Shown in pieces: positions 58,670-64,000 of a DNA stretch of 64,000 bases. Origin of the DNA: Hymenobacter sediminis (GTDB lineage: Bacteria; Bacteroidota; Bacteroidia; Cytophagales; Hymenobacteraceae); assembly GCF_003231285.1 (NCBI RefSeq), contig NZ_QKNS01000011.1, positions 42,510-106,509 of the forward strand, in the 5' to 3' direction. Every line of letters starts with the position of its first letter. The first letter of the stretch is position 1. The notes beneath the pieces were generated by a model. It searched no databases. It saw only the letters and a list, made by a program, of their open reading frames with translations, and was not told where the DNA came from. Both the position numbers and the translations under genes were made by a program.

Positions 58670-59872
58670 ATGCCCCTTCCCCCGACCAAGTCCCCCTCCC
58701 TGGAAACGCAGAACGCGGCCCTCCGCGAAGAGAATCAGGCGTTGCGCGCCGAGCGAACCGTCGCCCAGGTTCAGCAAGCGGCATCTGATCAGCGGGAGCA
58801 GCAGCAGGCCCGCTTCCACACCATATTTGAAAACGCTCCGTTCGGGCAGATCATCATCACCCCGGACCTGATCATCCGGCAGGCCAACCCGGCCGTGCTG
58901 GCCCTACTGGGCGCTGCCCGCTTGGAGCAGGTGGTCGGCCACCAGATCTTGGCGTTTGCCCACCCCGACCACCAGGCAGACTGGCGCTTTCTACACGACC
59001 GGCTCTGGCACGGCAAGCTGCCGACCTTTACGCTGGAAACCGTGCTGGTCCGCGCCGATGGCTCCTCGTTCTGGTGCCAGGTCACCTCTATTCTCTTTCC
59101 CGATGCCGGCCAGGAGCTGGGCTACACCCAGCTCGAGGACATCAGTGAGCGCAAAGCCCTGGCGGGATCGCTCAAGCGCCTCTACGACGCGCAGGAAACC
59201 ATCCTGCACCTGATCTCGCACGATCTAAAGACGCTCATTGCCCACATTCAGCTGCTGACCGACCTGCTCCAGCGCCAGGCCGACGCGGCCACGCTGGCCA
59301 CGGACAACGCGCCGGACACGGCGCGCTACCTGGCCTTGATTCGCCAGGCCTGCGCCGACGCCCACCGGTTGTTGCAGGACGTGCTGCTGGTGGGGTCGCT
59401 CGACGAGGCCAGCTTAAAGCGGCACCCCACTGACCTGGGCGCCTTGCTGGAAAGCCGGCTGGCCGCCCACCGCCTGGTCGCGGCAGAAAAGAACTTGACG
59501 CTGGCGCTGGAGAGGCCGCCCCAGCCGGTGCCGGCCAACCTGCACGCCGACGTCTTCGGGCGGGTAGTGGATAATCTGGTAAGCAACGCGCTGAAGTTTA
59601 CCCCGGCTGGGGGCCGGGTGACGGTGGCGCTGCGAGAGCAGGCCGGGCGGGTGTTGCTGACGGTGTGCGACACGGGCATTGGCATCCCCAAGGCGCTGCA
59701 GGCCGACCTGTTTGAGAAGTTCAGCCCTTCGGCCCGCTCAGGCGTGAGCGGCGAGCCGAGCACGGGGCTGGGCCTGTTCATCACCCGCCAGATTGTGCAG
59801 CTGCACCGCGGCCAGCTCTGGGTGGAAAGCCAGGAAGGGCAAGGCAGCTGCTTTTTTGTGCAGCTCTCGTAA
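58670..59872 (+). CDS. PAS-domain sensor histidine kinase
   Basis: 400 residues. Starts MPLPPTKSPSLETQNAAL, then a coiled-coil helix (AALREENQALRAERTVAQVQQA), a PAS domain (FENAPFGQIIITPDLIIRQANPAVLAL) with PAC, HisKA ILHLISHDLKTLIAHIQLL and HATPase_c boxes DNLVSNALKFTPAGG, LTVCDTGIGI and STGLGLFITRQI. No membrane segments. A single-domain sensor; no response regulator is adjacent, so it may phosphorylate one elsewhere. Confidence 0.9.
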   Translation: MPLPPTKSPSLETQNAALREENQALRAERTVAQVQQAASDQREQQQARFHTIFENAPFGQIIITPDLIIRQANPAVLALLGAARLEQVVGHQILAFAHPDHQADWRFLHDRLWHGKLPTFTLETVLVRADGSSFWCQVTSILFPDAGQELGYTQLEDISERKALAGSLKRLYDAQETILHLISHDLKTLIAHIQLLTDLLQRQADAATLATDNAPDTARYLALIRQACADAHRLLQDVLLVGSLDEASLKRHPTDLGALLESRLAAHRLVAAEKNLTLALERPPQPVPANLHADVFGRVVDNLVSNALKFTPAGGRVTVALREQAGRVLLTVCDTGIGIPKALQADLFEKFSPSARSGVSGEPSTGLGLFITRQIVQLHRGQLWVESQEGQGSCFFVQLS

Positions 59873-59889
59873 GCAAGCCCGCCGCCGCC

Positions 59890-60210
59890 TCATAACCCGT
59901 CCGGCGGGGCGGTCACATCCCGGGACAGCGTGGCCAGGATCTGCTGGGCGAGCTGGAGAGGCGAGTCGACGGGAGGGGTATAGAGCCCTAGCGGCTGACG
60001 TCTGGCGATCAACGTCTGCTGCTCCTGCAGCTGACGGATGACGTGCTGCAGACTAAGGTGGATTTGCTGCTGGAGAGCCGCATCCAGTTCGTGGGCGGAG
60101 TACTCGTGCGCCAGCGCACAGTGATAGGACTCAGGTGAGGAAGGGATGAGCTGCAGGCGACCACCGCATTCGGGGCAGCTGAGAGGGACAGGCACAGGCA
60201 ATAAGGGCAT
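59890..60210 (-). CDS. Zinc-ribbon protein resembling the CheB C-terminal tail
   Basis: 106 residues from the ATG at 60210 (MPLLPVPVPL). SCPECGGRLQLI, then YHCALAHEYSAHELDAAL: a CxxC ribbon whose second half is C-x-x-x-H instead of the C-x-x-GH seen elsewhere. The helical QQIHLSLQHVIRQLQEQQTLI follows, exactly where the tail of some chemotaxis CheB proteins has a helical hairpin. No methylesterase domain. A stand-alone tail, like the shorter protein at 52202. Confidence 0.7.
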   Translation of the reverse strand: MPLLPVPVPLSCPECGGRLQLIPSSPESYHCALAHEYSAHELDAALQQQIHLSLQHVIRQLQEQQTLIARRQPLGLYTPPVDSPLQLAQQILATLSRDVTAPPDGL

Positions 60211-60407
60211 AGGTCTCCCCAACGAAGGTCGTTGGCCAGAGATTCGGTTTGAATACACTTCCTGCGGAAGAGGATAGCAATAGAACTAGGAGGTGACACG
60301 TTCCAATAGCGCAGGCGAAATCGTCCGATGTATAACTCACTACACATTGGATGAGAAGAGGCCTGCTCCGTGTTCGTATTCCAGCCCTCTATCGACTTCC
60401 ATTTCCT

Positions 60408-60887
60408 ATGGCCTACGCTATACTCCGCGTGACCAAGATTGCCAGCCGCGAGCAGGCCGTAAGCGTTGCGCACCACAACTACCGCACGCAGGAAACTCCC
60501 AACGCCGACCCGGCTCTGCGGCATCTGAACCAGGAACTGATCAACCACGCGCAGCGCAGCTACTGGGAGCTGGCCAATGAGCGCATCGCCGAGCGGCAGC
60601 TGCTTTGTCTGCGCAAGGATGCCGTGCGGTGCGTGGAGGTGCTGCTGACAGCCAGCGGAGAACGGTTCGATAAGGACCCTGTGACCGGGGGGCGAACCGA
60701 TATCCGGGAGCTGTCCTGGGTACGAGCTAATCTGGCCTTTTTACGGAAGCGCTACGGAGTAGAGAACGTGATCGGGTGCATGCTTCACCAAGACGAGAGT
60801 ACTTCGCTCCTGCCCGGTTGGTCGGCAACCTTGATCCGCAGAGCGCAGCTTTTCAACAAGCCTTACGTGGCAGTCAGGATGCGCTGA
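60408..60887 (+). pseudogene. Truncated MobV-type relaxase (plasmid mobilisation)
   Basis: 159 residues from the ATG at 60408. MAYAILRVTKIASREQAVS and HHNYRTQETPNADPALRHLN are the start of Mob_Pre/MobV relaxases. ENVIGCMLHQDEST reaches the second relaxase motif, where the HxxExT-HIH metal-binding triad should follow, but the reading runs into LLPGWSATLIRRAQ and stops at 60887. The rest of the relaxase is missing, so mobilisation is lost. Another frame (60776-60982) continues with unrelated sequence. Confidence 0.78.
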
Positions 60888-61131
60888 TCCACGACTTGCT
60901 GGCGCAGTTCTTCTCCCAGCAGTCTGACGAGTTGACCTGGTGGGCCCAGTACGGCTCCACTAGGCAACTGCAAACGGCGTAACCAAGAGCCAGTCCGCTT
61001 ATCGAAAGCAGTGCGCTCTACCTCGACGGTGCCCCTCGCATGTTTCCTCAACGCCAGCGGCGCAACTCGACGGCTAGCCGGACAGTACAGCTACGTATTC
61101 CTGTTCCGTTCGTATCCTATTCCTATCGTCT

Positions 61132-62604
61132 ATGCCCGGTGCTGCTGATTCCTCCACTCCCCCTGGTATGCCCGGTCATCAGACGCCGGTCGACCTGCTG
61201 CAAGCCATCTATGATACCAGCTTGCTGAGCATGTCCGTGCTGCAGGCCGTGCGCGACGCTCACGGCCGCGTGCAGGACTTTCGCATCGTGACCGTCAACC
61301 GGGAGCTGGAGCGGGAAACCGGCCGCACGGATCTGGTCGGCCAGCTCTACGCCCAGCAGTATCCCGGCATCATCCCCAGCGGCTTGTTTGCTCTGATGCT
61401 GCAGGCCCTGGAAACCGGCCAGCCCCAGCAAACCGAATACTTTTATCCGTATGACGGTTTTACCAAGTGGTTTTCCTGCCAGTTCGTCAAGCTCGGCGAC
61501 GGCCTCGTCGCCACCAACCTCGACGTCACCGCCCGCAAGCAGGCCGAGGAGCAGCGGCTGCAGCACCTGCGCATCATCCAGCAATTCGAGGAGATCGCGC
61601 ACCTGGGCAGCTGGGAGTATGATGTGCGGGGCCGGAGCCTGTACTGGAGCGCGGGCATGTACCACGCCTTTGACGTCCCCCTGGGCAGCCCCGTGCGCCC
61701 CGAAACCTACCGGGACCAGGTTATGGGCGAGGACCGGGCGGTAGCCCAGCGCCTGGTGGAGGCCATTACCGCGGGGCGGGCCGTGGACGAGGTGCTGCGC
61801 GTGCACCTGCGCGGGGCCAGCCGCACGCTCCACCTCAAAGCCCTGGTGCTGCGCGATGCCCAGCATCAGCCCGTGCGCCTGATGGGGGTGGCCCTGGACG
61901 TGAGCCAGGTGCAGCGCCTGGAGCAGGAAAACCTGCGTCTGCGCCAGCAGCAGCAACAGGCCTTGTTTTACGCCGTGCTGGAAGCGCAGGAAGCCGAGCG
62001 CAAACGCGTGGCCGAAGCCCTGCACAACGGGGTGGGCCAACTGCTCTATGCCACCAAACTGCACTTGGAGCAACTGGATCTTGTCCTGCGGGAGCAGCCC
62101 GCGTTGCGGCCCCCCTACCAAGAGGCCCAGCTTCACCTGACTGAGGCCATCGAAGAAACGCGAAACCTGGCCCACGAACTCCGGCCCGTGGTGCTGGAGA
62201 AGTTTGGCCTGGGGGCCGCCCTGCGCAGCATCTGTCGCGGCCTGAGCACCCCGGCCTTGCCGCTGCACTGCGAGCTGCTGGAGGAGTCGGGGCAGTCGCT
62301 GCCGGCTGCCCTGGAGCTGGCCCTCTACCGCATGGCCCAGGAGCTGGCCCACAACATCGTCAAGCACGCGCGCGGGGCCACCGAAGCCCGGCTGGAGGTG
62401 GAGACCATGCCCGGCTGGGTGCTGCTGCGGGCGGAAGACAACGGAGCCGGGTTTGCCGCCGACCCGCCCCCCGGCAGCGGCCTGGGGCTGCGCTCCATTC
62501 GCGACCAGGTGCAGCTGCTGGGCGGCACGCTGCAGCTGGGCTCCTCCCAGGCCGAAGGCACTTATGTTCGATTGCGTATTCCACTTCCCCAGCCGGCCGC
62601 ATGA
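61132..62604 (+). CDS. PAS sensor kinase with HisKA_3 (DesK/NarX-type)
   Basis: 490 residues (an in-frame ATG at codon 10 is an alternative). PAS-like domains lie near 18-140 (LLQAIYDTSLLSMSVLQAVRD) and 150-260 (HLGSWEYDVRGRSLYWSAGMY). The kinase core has the HisKA_3 motif AERKRVAEALHNGVGQLL (His in ALHN) and HATPase_c MAQELAHNIVKHARG, RAEDNGAGFA and GSGLGLRSI. The stop overlaps the response regulator start (ATGA). It phosphorylates that regulator. Cytoplasmic; ligand unknown. Confidence 0.92.
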   Translation: MPGAADSSTPPGMPGHQTPVDLLQAIYDTSLLSMSVLQAVRDAHGRVQDFRIVTVNRELERETGRTDLVGQLYAQQYPGIIPSGLFALMLQALETGQPQQTEYFYPYDGFTKWFSCQFVKLGDGLVATNLDVTARKQAEEQRLQHLRIIQQFEEIAHLGSWEYDVRGRSLYWSAGMYHAFDVPLGSPVRPETYRDQVMGEDRAVAQRLVEAITAGRAVDEVLRVHLRGASRTLHLKALVLRDAQHQPVRLMGVALDVSQVQRLEQENLRLRQQQQQALFYAVLEAQEAERKRVAEALHNGVGQLLYATKLHLEQLDLVLREQPALRPPYQEAQLHLTEAIEETRNLAHELRPVVLEKFGLGAALRSICRGLSTPALPLHCELLEESGQSLPAALELALYRMAQELAHNIVKHARGATEARLEVETMPGWVLLRAEDNGAGFAADPPPGSGLGLRSIRDQVQLLGGTLQLGSSQAEGTYVRLRIPLPQPAA

Positions 62605-63242
62605 TTCGCTTATTCCTGGTTGATGACCACACCATGCTGCGGGCTGGCCTGCGTTCCTTATTAGCGCTGGAGCCGGGGCTGCTGGTGGTGGGCGAGGCCG
62701 AGCACGGGCAGCACCTGCTCGACCAACTGGCCGAGACGCCCGCCGACGTGGTGTTGCTGGACCTGCACATGCCCGGGCTCGACGGGCTGGCCACCACCAG
62801 GCGCCTGCGGGTCGAGTACCCCGACGTGCGGGTGCTGATCCTGTCGATGGTGGACAACGAGCTGCCGATTGCCCAGCTGCTGGAAGCGGGCGCGACGGGC
62901 TACGTGCTCAAGAACGCGAGCAAAAAAGAATTGGTCGTGGCCATTCACACGGTGGCCGCGGGCCAGCCCTTTCTCTGCTCGGAGCTGGGCTTGTTGTTCC
63001 TGCACAAGCTCGTGGCCCGGGAGGGAGTCCCGGCCATCGCCCCCGGGGGCGAGCTTACCCCACGCGAGCGGGAAGTGCTGCGCTTGCTGGGGGCGGGCTT
63101 CACCACGGGGGAAATAGCCGAGCAGCTGTTTACCAGCCCGCGCACGGTAGAAAAGCACCGTCAACTGATCCTGGAGAAGACCGGGGCTAAAAACACGGCG
63201 GCCCTGATCCGGTATGCCATGACGCAGGGCTGGTTAAAGTGA
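62601..63242 (+). CDS. NarL/LuxR-type response regulator
   Basis: 213 residues. Receiver domain: MIRLFLVDDHTMLRAGLRSLL (acidic pair DD), DVVLLDLHMPGLDGLAT (phospho-Asp), LILSMVDNEL and TGYVLKNASKKELVVAI (Lys). LuxR HTH: ELTPREREVLRLLGAGFTTGE, IAEQLFTSPRTVEKHRQLI. Partner of the overlapping kinase. It is a DNA-binding transcription regulator and could be the common regulator of the shared motifs here, which is speculation. Confidence 0.95.
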   Translation: MIRLFLVDDHTMLRAGLRSLLALEPGLLVVGEAEHGQHLLDQLAETPADVVLLDLHMPGLDGLATTRRLRVEYPDVRVLILSMVDNELPIAQLLEAGATGYVLKNASKKELVVAIHTVAAGQPFLCSELGLLFLHKLVAREGVPAIAPGGELTPREREVLRLLGAGFTTGEIAEQLFTSPRTVEKHRQLILEKTGAKNTAALIRYAMTQGWLK

Positions 63243-63323
63243 GCTGGCCGCTCGGCTAGCCTAGTCACTGTGAGGTAGCTGTTGCAGAGTCCTTCATTGC
63301 ATTAAACCGGCAGTTAGGCTACT

Positions 63324-63858
63324 TTGTCGCGCACTAAAACTCGTCTGTCGCATCCTGGCGGGGGAGGTAGCCGTAGGGTTGGGTTCCGCTTAATCACGCC
63401 GGCAAACTCGCTTTCCCAAGAGAGCACCGGCCTTCTTATCTCACCGCCCTTGGACGCGGCTTCCTCGGCAGCAAGCACCTACTACCTGCTCTATCGCAGC
63501 CAGGCGACCGAGGGCTTGTCTGTTCGCGACATCCTGGCCTTGCTGGCGCAGGCCCAGGCGTATAATCGCCACGCGGGCATCACGGGCCTGCTGTGTTACA
63601 GCGGGGGGCTGTTGGTGCAGCTGCTGGAAAGCCCGGTAGAGGCCGTGCACAGCCTCTACACCCGGATTCAACAGGACCCGCGCCGGGGTAGCTGCACAGC
63701 GCTGCTTTCCACAGTGGAGCATGGCCTTTACCGAGCCTTCCCCCCTGGAATGTTACGGGCTCATCCATCAGCTGCAGGCCCACCCCAGGCGGCAGGAGGC
63801 CACGCAGGAACTCATTAATAACCCCTTGGTGCTGACGTTGCTAACCACTTTTCGCTAG
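63324..63858 (+). pseudogene. Frameshifted BLUF-domain gene
   Basis: The frame from 63324 (TTG start, uncertain) reads a BLUF domain: YYLLYRSQATEGLS, QAYNRHAGITGLLCY and GGLLVQLLESP (Tyr, Asn, Gln all present), up to RIQQDPRRG. Around 63685-63700 the frame changes. The frame that continues reads VAAQRCFPQWSMAFTEPSPLE, the conserved BLUF end seen at 57804 (WNMAFTEASPLEYF), and stops at 63856-63858. About ten residues between are lost, so this is a deletion with frameshift, not a sequencing slip alone. Confidence 0.82.
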
Positions 63859-63904
63859 CCGGAGCGTCCCGCGACGTAGGGTACGAGCTCGGCGCTGAGA
63901 ATCT

Positions 63905-64000
63905 TTACCGGGGTAGGCGGGGGCGGCGCTTTCGCTCGGGACTGGGTTGTGCCGCTACGCTGGCCGGAGCCTGTGGTGGAGGCAGGGGAGCCGGGTCGGA
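63905..64000 (-). CDS. Possible 3' end of a gene running off the window
   Basis: A minus-strand frame enters at 64000 and stops at 63905 (TAA), encoding a Pro/Ala-rich and basic tail (APLPPPQAPASVAAQPSPER). It has no recognisable domain. It could be the end of a longer gene or chance in GC-rich DNA. Confidence 0.25.
   Translation of the reverse strand, partial: SDPAPLPPPQAPASVAAQPSPERKRRPRLPR

Noticed and set aside
61123..62367. 414-codon minus-strand frame opposite the DesK-type kinase
   Set aside because: Antisense shadow of a kinase with complete motifs; Gln/His/Gly-rich low-complexity sequence.

Overview
The window looks like a large plasmid or chromid segment from a Bacteroidota of the Cytophagales, most probably Hymenobacter or a close relative. 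This is inferred from the gene style: BLUF and multi-PAS kinase expansions, a Rep_3 initiator, Bacteroidota-type genes without clear Shine-Dalgarno sites, and GC-rich light-sensing genes next to AT-richer cargo. It is not a database result. The replicon core is at 8999-11900: a Rep_3 initiator, an iteron array whose 19-bp unit also occurs inside rep, a ParA/RHH-type partition pair and a palindrome-rich putative centromere.

Layout. 1-2344: start of a QatABCD-type anti-phage locus (qatA complete, qatB cut by the window edge). 2677-3537: DUF2726/PD-(D/E)XK-like protein. 3815-7119: sensor-kinase remnant next to a Tn554-like pair of overlapping tyrosine recombinases. 7790-11627: XRE regulator, hypothetical gene, rep, iterons, parB-like, parA. 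11628-15225: long non-coding stretch, Fic protein and a tyrosine recombinase preceded by repeats that look like its site. 15307-18543: a compact lanthipeptide locus (kinase-cyclase synthetase with an intact zinc site, plus one precursor), the two genes separated by a long perfect hairpin. 18738-19264: a resolvase remnant with an in-frame amber codon, close to two tandem tRNA-like genes whose anticodon loops both present CUA. 19280-23466: hypothetical gene, secreted esterase-like hydrolase and a two-gene PD-(D/E)XK nuclease cassette. 23671-27429: a complete HxsA-HxsD-HxsB-HxsC radical-SAM peptide-maturation operon. 27817-42650: secreted and GIY-YIG proteins, then a defence island with a helicase-nuclease, a Septu-like ATPase/HNH pair and a caspase-SF2 helicase fusion with a small overlapping partner.

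43226-63858 is a sensory region: five histidine kinases (one with six PAS domains), four intact and one broken BLUF photoreceptor gene, a GAF protein, a receiver-like protein lacking the phospho-acceptor Asp, a KaiB-like protein, a STAS-like protein, three paralogues of an unrecognised small family, small zinc-ribbon proteins resembling the C-terminal tail of some CheB proteins, and a DesK/NarL-type kinase-regulator pair. Several minus-strand genes here share upstream motifs, suggesting common regulation, perhaps by light or stress. A broken MobV relaxase and several frameshifted genes point to continuing plasmid remodelling.

The strongest leads are the caspase-helicase fusion with its partner, the lanthipeptide locus, the Hxs operon on a plasmid, the CUA tRNA-like pair beside an amber-interrupted gene, and the BLUF/KaiB/PAS cluster. 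No CRISPR array or rRNA gene was seen.
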